Of a DNA stretch of 45,334 nucleotides, positions 31,073 to 39,512 are shown piece after piece. How positions within the stretch are numbered: position 1 is the first letter of the stretch; every line of letters starts with the position of its first letter. A program made the translations under genes and the position numbers. Origin of the DNA: Nocardia cyriacigeorgica (GTDB lineage Bacteria > Actinomycetota > Actinomycetes > Mycobacteriales > Mycobacteriaceae); assembly GCF_029868385.1 (NCBI RefSeq), contig NZ_JARWNX010000049.1, positions 1-45,334 on the forward strand, written 5' to 3'. Under the pieces are notes generated by a model. That model made no database searches. It was not told the DNA's origin and saw only the letters and a program-made list of their open reading frames with translations.

Positions 31073-32244
31073 CGGCCCGCCACCCGGACGGCGATGCGGG
31101 CAACCTCGTCGGCGGCGTCACGGTGTCCGGCGCCTGCGGCGGCGCGGCCCATCCCGGTCAGCCGTGCGGGGTCCATGAGCAGGGGAATCACCTCATCGAT
31201 CAGATAGGTCGGCGTCAGCTCGGAGTCGGCCACAATTGTGCCACCACCGGCGGCGACGACGGGCCGGGCGTTGAGCTCCTGCTCACCGTTGCCGTGGGGC
31301 AGCGGTACGTACACCGCGGGCAGTCCGACCGCGGACACCTCGGCGACCGTCATCGCGCCGGAGCGGCAGACCACCGCGTCGGCGGCGGCGTAGGCCAGAT
31401 CCATCCGGGAAAGATACGGCACCGCCACATAGGGCGCCGATGGTGTGCCCGGCGGCAGGTCGAGGGTGTTCTTCGGCCCGTGCGCGTGCAGCACCGAGAT
31501 ACCGGCGTCGGCCAGTTCCTTCGCCGCGCCCGATACCGCGTCGTTGAGGGTGCGCGCGCCCTGGGAACCGCCGAATACCAGCAGTACCGGGCCCTCGGCG
31601 GGTAGGCCGAAGTGTTCGCGGGCCTGTGCGCGCAGTGCGGCGCGGTCGAGTGAGGTGATGGCCGAGCGCACCGGGATGCCGATGACCTCGGCGCCCGCCA
31701 GCCCGGAATCCGGGACGGCGGCCAAGACCTTCGCGGCCACCCGCGCGCCGACCTTGTTCGCGATCCCGGCCTTGGCGTTGGCCTCGTGCACCAGCACCGG
31801 CACCGCCCGCCTGCGCCGCAATGCGCCGCGGCCGGCGGCCAGGTAGGCCGGAAGGGACACGTAGCCGCCGAACCCGATGATCACATCGGCGTCGACGGCG
31901 TCGATGACGGCGCGCGCCGCGGCCACCGAGGCACGCACCCGGCCCGGCAGCCGCAGCAGATCGGCGCTGGGCTTACGCGGCAGCGGTACGGGCGGGATGA
32001 GTTCCAGCGGATAGCCGCGATCGGGCACCAGCGTGGTCTCCAGCCCGCGTGCGGTGCCGAGCGCGGTCACCCGGATCGAGGGGTCGAGGCGGCGCAGGGC
32101 GTCCGCGACGGCCATGGCCGGTTCGATATGTCCTGCGGTGCCACCGCCAGCCACGATCACCGAGAGTGCTGATCCCGTCGCGCCCGCTGTGCTGTTCGCC
32201 CCGCTCACCGCGGAGTTCTCGTTCGCGGACTGGCTTGCACTCAC
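31069..32244 (-). CDS. murG: Lipid II synthase MurG (GT28)
   Basis: 391 residues. Peripheral membrane glycosyltransferase that adds GlcNAc to lipid I. The phosphate-binding G-loop is GGGTAGHIEPA (33-43). VIIGFGGYVSLPAYLAA and VHEANAKAGIANKVGA lie in the N-domain. VFGGSQGARTLNDAV and the UDP-GlcNAc site CRSGAMTVAEVSAVGLPAVYVPLP lie in the C-domain. GTG 32244 overlaps the ftsW stop (GTGA). The N-terminal ~25 residues are low-complexity Ser/Ala and probably not part of the fold. Confidence 0.97.
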   Translation of the reverse strand: MSASQSANENSAVSGANSTAGATGSALSVIVAGGGTAGHIEPAMAVADALRRLDPSIRVTALGTARGLETTLVPDRGYPLELIPPVPLPRKPSADLLRLPGRVRASVAAARAVIDAVDADVIIGFGGYVSLPAYLAAGRGALRRRRAVPVLVHEANAKAGIANKVGARVAAKVLAAVPDSGLAGAEVIGIPVRSAITSLDRAALRAQAREHFGLPAEGPVLLVFGGSQGARTLNDAVSGAAKELADAGISVLHAHGPKNTLDLPPGTPSAPYVAVPYLSRMDLAYAAADAVVCRSGAMTVAEVSAVGLPAVYVPLPHGNGEQELNARPVVAAGGGTIVADSELTPTYLIDEVIPLLMDPARLTGMGRAAAGAGHRDAADEVARIAVRVAGR

Positions 32245-33686
32245 CTGGATCTTCCTCGTTCTCTCGCGTGTGTGACCGGATAGTTCGGTTCCCAGGCGCG
32301 GGTCGCGCGCGCCGAGCTGGTGCCACGGCTCTGTGCCGCGCGGCGGCGCGGTTCGGCGCCGCGCTGCCCACCCGAGCGTGGTCTGCGCGCGGGCGGCTGG
32401 CCACCGCGCTGCCCGGGTTTGCCCCGAGCCGCCGATCTGGCGCGGGCCGCCTCGGCCTTGGCCGGTGCGTACACCTCGGGTTTGGGTAGTCGTAGCAATC
32501 TACTGAATCGGCCGTCCTGGCCCGCGTGCAAGGCCGCCACGGCCTCGGGTTCGTGCCGGGCGGCATTGGCGATGATGCCGAACATCAGCAGGGTGATCGC
32601 CAGTGACGAACCGCCCGCCGACACCAGCGGCAGCTGGAGGCCGGTCACCGGGAGCAGTCCGACAACGTAGCCGATATTGATCAGGGCCTGTCCGGTGATC
32701 CAGGTGGTCGCCGTGGCGGTCAGCAGCCGCAGGAACGGATCGGCGGAGCGGGCGGCGATGCGCAGTCCGGTGTAGACGAACAGTGCGAACAGCCCGAGCA
32801 CCAGCGCGCAGCCGAGGAATCCGAGTTCCTCGCCGATGATGGCGAAGATGAAGTCGTTGTGCGAGTTGGGCAGATAGTTCCATTTGGCCCGGCTCTGGCC
32901 GAGGCCGCGGCCCCAGATACCGCCGTCGGCGAGGGAGAACTTCGCCTGCATGGCCTGATAGTTGATGCCCTGCGGATCGTCGCCCGGATTGAAGAAGGCG
33001 CGCATGCGGTCGGAGCGATAACCCGCCGACAGCGCGAGCACACCGGCCGCGATCACGCCAGAGATCGCGATCGTCACGAACAGTCGCACCGGCAGCCCAC
33101 CGAACCACAGCAGCGCGGCCAGCACGATGCCGACGGCGATGGTGGTGGACAGATTGGGCTGCAACACGATCAGCAGGCACACCACCAGACCCGCCGGCAC
33201 CAGCGGCACCAGGATGTCCTTGAGCGAGGCATGCTCGGAGCGGCGTGAGGCCAGCAGATGCGCACCCCACACCACCAGCGTCACCTTGACGATCTCCGAC
33301 GGCTGCACCGAGAACGGCCCGAGATCGATCCAGCGTCGCGCGCCGTTGACCTCCGAACCGATACCGGGGATCAGCACCAGCACCAGTCCGACCACCGACA
33401 GCGCGAACAGCGGGAACGACAACTGCCGCATCCGCCGCAGCGGTATCCGCAATGCCAGATAGAACAGCACCGCGCCCAGCGCGGCGTAGACCGCCTGCTG
33501 CACGAACAGCGAATACGCCGAACCACCGTCGGCGTAGGCCTCCACGCTCGACGCGGACAGCACCATCACCAGCCCGAGCACGGTGAGCAGGGTGGCGATG
33601 GTGACGATCAGATGGAACGAGGCCAGCGGGCGCGCCAGCCACGCGCCGAACCGGGTGCCCGGCCGCGGAGCCCGCGCCGGGGTCAC
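32241..33686 (-). CDS. ftsW: Septal SEDS glycosyltransferase FtsW
   Basis: 481 residues, ten predicted TM helices. Polymerises lipid II with FtsI at the septum. SEDS signatures include LGLVMVLSASSVEAYADGGSAYSLFVQQ, GARRWIDLGPFSVQPSEIVKV, LPNSHNDFIFAIIGEELGFLG and QLPLVSAGGSSLAITLLMFGI. A basic cytoplasmic tail of about 75 residues (from APAKAEAARARSAARG onward, very Arg-rich) follows the last helix and is a likely partner-binding region. GTG 33686 overlaps the murD stop. Confidence 0.96.
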   Translation of the reverse strand: MTPARAPRPGTRFGAWLARPLASFHLIVTIATLLTVLGLVMVLSASSVEAYADGGSAYSLFVQQAVYAALGAVLFYLALRIPLRRMRQLSFPLFALSVVGLVLVLIPGIGSEVNGARRWIDLGPFSVQPSEIVKVTLVVWGAHLLASRRSEHASLKDILVPLVPAGLVVCLLIVLQPNLSTTIAVGIVLAALLWFGGLPVRLFVTIAISGVIAAGVLALSAGYRSDRMRAFFNPGDDPQGINYQAMQAKFSLADGGIWGRGLGQSRAKWNYLPNSHNDFIFAIIGEELGFLGCALVLGLFALFVYTGLRIAARSADPFLRLLTATATTWITGQALINIGYVVGLLPVTGLQLPLVSAGGSSLAITLLMFGIIANAARHEPEAVAALHAGQDGRFSRLLRLPKPEVYAPAKAEAARARSAARGKPGQRGGQPPARRPRSGGQRGAEPRRRAAQSRGTSSARATRAWEPNYPVTHARERGRSR

Positions 33687-35167
33687 AGCCGCCGCCCGAT
33701 GTCCCCGTCCTCCAGGGCGTGCACCGCGGCGGCGAAGCTACGGCCACGATGGGTGTAATCGGCGAACATGTCCAATGAGGCCGCGGCAGGTGCGAGCAGC
33801 ACGGTGTCACCGCTGGTGGCCAATCCGGCCGCCGCGCGCACCGCCCGTGCCATCACCTCATCGGCACCGGCTCTGCCCGAATCATCGTCACCCATGCCTG
33901 CATAGTCTCCCGAGGCCAGCTCGACCACGGGGACTTCGGGCGCGTGTCGCGCCAACGCGGCCGCGATGACTTCGGCGTCGGTACCGATCAGCACCGCGGC
34001 GACGAGCCGGTCGGCGACCTCTTCGATGAGGTCCTCGACACTCGCGCCTTTGAGCTGACCGCCCGCCACCCACACCACCTGCGGATGCGCCAGGATCGAG
34101 GAACGTGCGGCATGCGGGTTGGTCGCCTTGGAGTCGTCGATGAACTCGACACCGCCGAGTTCACGGACGAACGCGGCCCGATGCGGGCCGACCTTGTGCT
34201 CGACCAGACCCTCACGCACGAACTGCGGCGCCACATCGATGGCCCTGGTCAGCGCGGCCGCGGCGAGGGCGTCGGCGACACCGGCCGGGCCCGGCGGGCT
34301 GATCTCCTTGGTCTCGGCGAGGATCGCGGCCTTGGTGAACGCGCGGTCGAGCAGTTTGCCGTCGACGACGCCCAGCTCACCGTCGGCGGGTACACCGATC
34401 CGGAAACCGACCGTGCGCCTGGCCTTGGACTTACGGGCCAACGAGGCCGCCACCGGATCGTCCAGGCCGACCACGCCGACCCGGCCGACCAGCGCCCGCG
34501 ATTTGGCGGCGGCGTAGGCGTCGAGGCCGCCGTGCCAGTCGAGATGATCCTCGGCGACATTGAGCACCACACCGGCCTCCGGCCGCACCGACGGCGCCCA
34601 ATGCAATTGGAACGACGACAGTTCCACCGCGAGCACCTGCGGACCCGGATTGCGGCGCAACGCGTCCAGGATCGGCAGCCCGATATTGCCGCAGGCCACG
34701 CTGGCGATGCCCGCGGCGCGCAGGATCGAATGCACCATCGAGGTGGTGGTGGTCTTGCCGTTGGTGCCGGTCACCACCAGCCATTTACGGACCTCGCCGT
34801 AGATGCGGGCCTGATCGACCCACCAGGCGAACTCCACATCGCCCCAGACCGGAATGCCCTCCGATACCGCCGAGACCAGGACCGGCGAGTCGGGTCGCCA
34901 GCCGGGGCTGGTGATCACCAGCGCGAACCGGCTCCAGTCGGTGTGTTCGAGTTCGGCGCAGGTGGCGACCTCGAGTCCGAGTTCGGCGGCCTCGGCCAGC
35001 GCCTTCGCGCCGCCGTCGGTGACGACCGGTTTGGCGCCGATGTCCTGGAGCGGCTCGATCAGCGAACGCCCGGACACCCCCCAACCGGCCACGAGCACCT
35101 CACGGCCACGCAGGAATTCGAGCATGGGACCCGGCGAGCGCAGTGCCCGCGGAGAATGTTCGACCAT
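33683..35167 (-). CDS. murD: UDP-N-acetylmuramoyl-L-alanine-D-glutamate ligase
   Basis: 494 residues. Adds D-Glu to UDP-MurNAc-L-Ala. N-terminal UDP-binding domain with VLVAGWGVSGRSL; ATP loop GTNGKTTT (134-141); later DDSKATNPHAARSSI, typical of MurD; C-terminal VLLAPAAASLDMFADYTHRGRSFAAAV. ATG 35167 is seven bases past the mraY stop; the M15 codon (MLEFLRGRE) is an alternative start. Confidence 0.97.
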   Translation of the reverse strand: MVEHSPRALRSPGPMLEFLRGREVLVAGWGVSGRSLIEPLQDIGAKPVVTDGGAKALAEAAELGLEVATCAELEHTDWSRFALVITSPGWRPDSPVLVSAVSEGIPVWGDVEFAWWVDQARIYGEVRKWLVVTGTNGKTTTTSMVHSILRAAGIASVACGNIGLPILDALRRNPGPQVLAVELSSFQLHWAPSVRPEAGVVLNVAEDHLDWHGGLDAYAAAKSRALVGRVGVVGLDDPVAASLARKSKARRTVGFRIGVPADGELGVVDGKLLDRAFTKAAILAETKEISPPGPAGVADALAAAALTRAIDVAPQFVREGLVEHKVGPHRAAFVRELGGVEFIDDSKATNPHAARSSILAHPQVVWVAGGQLKGASVEDLIEEVADRLVAAVLIGTDAEVIAAALARHAPEVPVVELASGDYAGMGDDDSGRAGADEVMARAVRAAAGLATSGDTVLLAPAAASLDMFADYTHRGRSFAAAVHALEDGDIGRRL

Positions 35168-35174
35168 TATCAGC

Positions 35175-36251
35175 TCACCCGACCGCGGAAAGATATTCGC
35201 TGTAGAACAGGCCGAGTCCGACCGCGGATGCCATCGCGGCCAGCAGCCAGAACCGGATGATCACCGTCGTCTCGGCCCATTTGCTCAGCTCGAAGTGATG
35301 ATGGAACGGCGCCATCTTGAACAAACGGTTGCGCGTGGTGCGGAACACCGCGACCTGCAACACCACCGACGCCGCCTCGGCGACGAACAGCGCGCCGATG
35401 ACCACCATCAGCAGTTCGGTGCGGGTCGTGATGGACAGACCGGCCAGCAGACCACCGAGGGCCAGCGATCCGGTATCGCCCATGAAGATCTTCGCCGGCG
35501 CCGCGTTCCACCACAGGAAACCCATGCACGCGGCTGCGCCCGCGGCGCACACCAGAGCCAGATCCAGCGGGTCACGCACGTTGTAGCAGCCGGCCTCCGG
35601 CTTGGTCTCGCATGCGTGGTAGTACTGCCAGAACGTGATGATCACGTACCCGCCCAGCACCAGGCTCATCGATCCGGCGGCAAGGCCGTCGAGGCCGTCG
35701 GTGAGGTTCACCGCGTTCGACCAGGCCACCACCAGCAGGCAGACGAAGGCGAGGAAGACGATCACGCCCATCGACACCGTGGTGATATCGCGAACATAGG
35801 ACAGATGGCGGCTGGCCGGGGTGAGCCCACTCTCGCCGCGGAACTGCAAGGCCAGCACACCGAACACCACGGCGGCGGTGAGCTGACCGATGTACTTGCC
35901 CGCGGCCGTCAGACCGAGATTGCGCCCTTTGCGGAGCTTGATGAAGTCGTCGACGAAGCCGACGGCGCCGAGTGCGGTCGTCAGCCCGAGGACCAGCAGC
36001 GCCGACGCCGACGGACCCTCGGCGTCGTATCCGATACCGATCAGATGCGAACCCAGATACCCGGCCCACATACCGATGATGATGGCGACGCCACCCATGG
36101 TCGGCGTACCGCGCTTGGCCTGATGGCTGGCCGGGCCGTCGACCCGGATCTCCTGGCCGAAGCCCTGTTTGGCGAACATCTTGATCAGCAAGGGCGTCAA
36201 TAGGATCGACACCGCCAGCGCGATACCCGCCGCGAACAGAATCTGTCTCAT
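35175..36251 (-). CDS. mraY: Phospho-MurNAc-pentapeptide translocase
   Basis: 358 residues, ten TM helices. Transfers phospho-MurNAc-pentapeptide to undecaprenyl (or decaprenyl) phosphate, giving lipid I. Active-site motifs: TPTMGGVAII, GFVDDFIKLRKGRNLGL (catalytic Asp pair), NAVNLTDGLDGLAAG, GDTGSLALGG, and the family HHH in APFHHHFELSKW. ATG 36251 overlaps the murF stop by four bases. Two cysteines in HACETKPEAGCYN lie in a predicted extracytoplasmic loop. Confidence 0.97.
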   Translation of the reverse strand: MRQILFAAGIALAVSILLTPLLIKMFAKQGFGQEIRVDGPASHQAKRGTPTMGGVAIIIGMWAGYLGSHLIGIGYDAEGPSASALLVLGLTTALGAVGFVDDFIKLRKGRNLGLTAAGKYIGQLTAAVVFGVLALQFRGESGLTPASRHLSYVRDITTVSMGVIVFLAFVCLLVVAWSNAVNLTDGLDGLAAGSMSLVLGGYVIITFWQYYHACETKPEAGCYNVRDPLDLALVCAAGAAACMGFLWWNAAPAKIFMGDTGSLALGGLLAGLSITTRTELLMVVIGALFVAEAASVVLQVAVFRTTRNRLFKMAPFHHHFELSKWAETTVIIRFWLLAAMASAVGLGLFYSEYLSAVG

Positions 36252-37762
36252 CGCACTGCCTCCGCGCTACCCCTGCGTCCATCCGGCCGAGTATCGCCGG
36301 TCAAATGCTCGGCGACGGCCCACAGGCCGACCGATTGCGACGCCTTGACCAGCACCACATCACCCGGCTCGACCGCATCGTCGAGCAGCGCGATCGCCGC
36401 GCCGATATCGGGAACGAGGACCGATTCCTCGCCCCATGAGCCTTCCATCACCGCGCCCTGGTGCATCGCCCGGGAGGGCCGTCCGGTGCCGATCACGATG
36501 AGCCGGTCCACATCCAGGCGAACCGCCAGCCGTCCGATCGCATCGTGTTCGATCACCGACTCCGCACCGAGTTCGGCCATCTCACCGAGCACCGCCCAGC
36601 TGCGCCGCGGCTTGTCACCAGCCTTGGACATGGTGACCAGCGCCTTGAGCGCGGCCCGCACCGAATCCGGGTTGGCGTTGTAGGAGTCGTTGACGACGGT
36701 CACGCCGTCGGCGGTGGTCCGCACGTCCATCCGGCGGGCCGAGGCCGCCCGCGCATCCGACAGCGCCGCCACGATGGTGTCGAGATCCGCACCGCATTCC
36801 AGTGCGACGGCCACCGCCGAGAGCGCATTACCGACCTGATGTTCGCCGTGCACCGACAGCCGCAGCTGCGCGGTGCCCACCGGAGTGTGCAGGGTGAACC
36901 CGGCCTTGGCCTCGTCGTCGAGCACGATGTCGGTGGCGCGGATATCGGCGCGTTCGGACTGCCCGACCGTCACCACCCGTGCCGAGGTGCGCGAGGCCAT
37001 CGCGGCCACCTGCTGATCGTCGGCATTGAGGACGGCGAGACCGGCCGACGGCAGCGCCTCGACCAGCTCGCCCTTGGTCTGCGCGATCGCCTCGCGGCTG
37101 CCGAACTCGCCGAGGTGGGCGGTGCCGACATTGAGCACCACACCGATATTCGGCGGGGCGACCTCGGTGAGCGCGGCGATATGGCCCGGACCGCGCGCCG
37201 ACAGCTCCAGCACCAGGAAGCGCGTTGTGGCATCGGCGCGCAATGCCGTCCACGGATGCCCGAGTTCGTTGTTGAACGATCCGGGCGGCGCCACCACCGG
37301 GCCCAGCGGCGCGAGCACCGCGGCCAGCAGGTCCTTGGTCGAGGTCTTACCGGAGGATCCGGTCACGCCGACCACGGTCAGACCACCCGCGCGGACCAGT
37401 CCCTCGACGCTCGCGCGTGCCAGCTTCGCCAGCGCCGAGAGCACCGCGGCACCCGAACCGTCGGGATCATTGGCCACCACCGCCGAATTCGCGGGCACGG
37501 TGCCGGGGCTCGGCGCGACCACGATCGCGGGCACACCCACCGGGCGCGCGGCGAGCACCGCGACTGCACCGGCCTCGACCGCCGTGGCCGCATAATCGTG
37601 ACCGTCGGCGCGTTCACCGGGCAGCGCGAGGAAAATATCGCCGGAACCGATACGGCGCGAGTCGAATTCGACCGCACCAGTCACCGTCGCCTCCGGGTCC
37701 GCGACGTCGTGCAGCGTGCCGCCGACGACGTCCGCGATATCCCGCAGTGTCATCTCGATCAT
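36248..37762 (-). CDS. murF: UDP-MurNAc-tripeptide D-alanyl-D-alanine ligase
   Basis: 504 residues. Completes the pentapeptide by adding D-Ala-D-Ala. ATP loop GSSGKTST (135-142). FNNELGHPWTAL, LELSARGPGHIAALTEVAPP and VVNDSYNANPDSVRAAL are MurF signatures. ATG 37762 overlaps the murE stop by four bases. Confidence 0.97.
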   Translation of the reverse strand: MIEMTLRDIADVVGGTLHDVADPEATVTGAVEFDSRRIGSGDIFLALPGERADGHDYAATAVEAGAVAVLAARPVGVPAIVVAPSPGTVPANSAVVANDPDGSGAAVLSALAKLARASVEGLVRAGGLTVVGVTGSSGKTSTKDLLAAVLAPLGPVVAPPGSFNNELGHPWTALRADATTRFLVLELSARGPGHIAALTEVAPPNIGVVLNVGTAHLGEFGSREAIAQTKGELVEALPSAGLAVLNADDQQVAAMASRTSARVVTVGQSERADIRATDIVLDDEAKAGFTLHTPVGTAQLRLSVHGEHQVGNALSAVAVALECGADLDTIVAALSDARAASARRMDVRTTADGVTVVNDSYNANPDSVRAALKALVTMSKAGDKPRRSWAVLGEMAELGAESVIEHDAIGRLAVRLDVDRLIVIGTGRPSRAMHQGAVMEGSWGEESVLVPDIGAAIALLDDAVEPGDVVLVKASQSVGLWAVAEHLTGDTRPDGRRGSAEAVR

Positions 37763-39345
37763 GAAACCGTCAAGTCCTCCGCGTCCGAACCAAGCGGACT
37801 TCGCTGCTGTATCGCCGCCGCGAGCACCTCGCGGTCGTCGAACGGGTATTTCACCCCGTGGATCTCCTGCCCTGCCTCGTGTCCCTTGCCCGCGACCAGC
37901 ACCACGTCACCCGCGCGGGCCCACGCCACCGCCGCCTCGATCGCCGCGGCCCGATCGCCGATCTCCCTGACCTCACCGCGTTCGGATTCCGGCACCTCGG
38001 CCGCGCCCGCGCGCAGGGCGGCACGGATGGCCGCCGGGTCCTCGGTGCGCGGATTGTCGTCGGTGATGATCAGCAGATCGGCGCCGCGTGCACCGGCGGC
38101 GCCCATCAACGCGCGTTTGCCGGCGTCGCGGTCGCCGCCCGCACCCACCACCACCGCGAGCCTGCCGCCCGCGGCGGATTCGGTGAGATGGGTCCGCAGG
38201 GTGGCGATGACCGACTCCACCGCCGCGGGTTTGTGCGCGTAGTCGACCAGCGCGAGGAAGTCCTGGCCGCGTTCGACCCGCTGCATGCGGCCCGGCACGT
38301 CGACGGTCGCCAGTGCGGGCGCCGCGACCGCGGGGTCGACGCCCGCTGCCGCGCACACCGCCACCGCCAGCAGTCCGTTGGCGACGTTGTAGCGGCCCGG
38401 AAGACGCAGCCGCACATCGGTTTCGCCGTGCGGACCGGCAGCGGTGAACTCCTGCTCGCCGCCGTGCGTGCGCACCGCACCGGCGATGTGCCATTCGGCC
38501 GGGCCGTTCGTGGCGACGGTGACCGGCGCGGCCAGTCCGTCGGCCAAACGCCTGCCCCATTCGTCGTCGACGCAGATCACCTGGGTGCGCGCGGCCACCG
38601 GCGACTGCGGTTCGAACAGCCTGCGCTTGGCGGCGAAATAGTCTTCGAAGTCGGCGTGGAAATCCAGATGGTCCTGGGACAGATTGGTGAACGCGCCCAC
38701 CGCGAAACGCACACCGTCGACCCGGCCGAGGGCCAACGCGTGACTCGACACCTCCATCACCACCGCATCCACGCCCTGTTCCACCATCAGCGCGAACATC
38801 GCGTGCAGCTGCGGCGCCTCCGGCGTGGTGAGCGCGCTCGGCACCCGGCGACCGCCGATACGGGTCTCGATGGTGCCGATCAGCGCGGTGGACAATCCGG
38901 CGGCGGCCAGTCCCGCCTCCACCAGATAGGAGGTGGTGGTCTTACCGGAGGTGCCGGTGATACCGACGATGCGCAGCCGATCCGAGGGCTGGCCGTAGAT
39001 CGCCGCCGACAGCTCACCGAGCACCGCGCGCGGCTGTTCCCGCACGAGCACCGGCACACCCAGATCACCGGCGAGTTCGGCGCCCGCCGCATCGGTGAAC
39101 ACGGCCACCGCACCACGGTCGACGGCGGCGCGGGCGAACCGTGCGCCATGCGCGCGTGAACCGGGTAGGGCGGCGAAGAGATCACCGGGGACAACGGCGT
39201 CGGAACGCTGTTCGATACCGGTGATCACCACACCCGACGGCAGGTCCGAGCGCGGCTCGGCGCCGGTCAGATCCAGCAGGTCGGGCAGCGGCGTCGACTT
39301 CGGCTCGGCCGGTCGTAGCGCGTGCTGGCTGGACTGCGCGGGCAC
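37759..39345 (-). CDS. murE: UDP-MurNAc-L-Ala-D-Glu meso-diaminopimelate ligase
   Basis: 528 residues. Adds meso-DAP to the peptide stem. ATP loop GTSGKTTT (131-138). The DAP-specificity motif DNPR is present as ITDDNPRTEDP, matching the meso-DAP peptidoglycan of mycolic-acid actinobacteria. VDYAHKPAAVESV lies in the C-domain hinge. GTG 39345 has AGAGAGGAA upstream. It is separated from ftsI by 167 bp with two small hairpins, the only sizeable break between rsmH and ftsQ. Confidence 0.97.
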   Translation of the reverse strand: MPAQSSQHALRPAEPKSTPLPDLLDLTGAEPRSDLPSGVVITGIEQRSDAVVPGDLFAALPGSRAHGARFARAAVDRGAVAVFTDAAGAELAGDLGVPVLVREQPRAVLGELSAAIYGQPSDRLRIVGITGTSGKTTTSYLVEAGLAAAGLSTALIGTIETRIGGRRVPSALTTPEAPQLHAMFALMVEQGVDAVVMEVSSHALALGRVDGVRFAVGAFTNLSQDHLDFHADFEDYFAAKRRLFEPQSPVAARTQVICVDDEWGRRLADGLAAPVTVATNGPAEWHIAGAVRTHGGEQEFTAAGPHGETDVRLRLPGRYNVANGLLAVAVCAAAGVDPAVAAPALATVDVPGRMQRVERGQDFLALVDYAHKPAAVESVIATLRTHLTESAAGGRLAVVVGAGGDRDAGKRALMGAAGARGADLLIITDDNPRTEDPAAIRAALRAGAAEVPESERGEVREIGDRAAAIEAAVAWARAGDVVLVAGKGHEAGQEIHGVKYPFDDREVLAAAIQQRSPLGSDAEDLTVS

Positions 39346-39400
39346 AAGGTTCCTCTCTGCGATTTATGGTGCGTACACCGACGACGAGTCAGGTTACCGA

Positions 39401-39475
39401 CGCCCGCTTCCGGGCGGGCAACGCGGTTCACGGATTCGCGTCCGCCGCGCCGATACCACCCACCCTGCGGTGGGT
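39401..39475 (-). promoter_or_regulatory. Two hairpins in the ftsI-murE gap
   Basis: CGCCCG-CTTC-CGGGCG (39401-39416) and ACCCACC-CTGC-GGTGGGT (39458-39475) form small perfect stems with 4-base loops, 38-112 bases past the ftsI stop on the minus strand. They could partly terminate the upstream transcript or stabilise its 3' end. Confidence 0.45.
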
Positions 39476-39512
39476 CACAGCTGGTCCAACGGTTGTCGGT
39501 AGTGGCACGAGC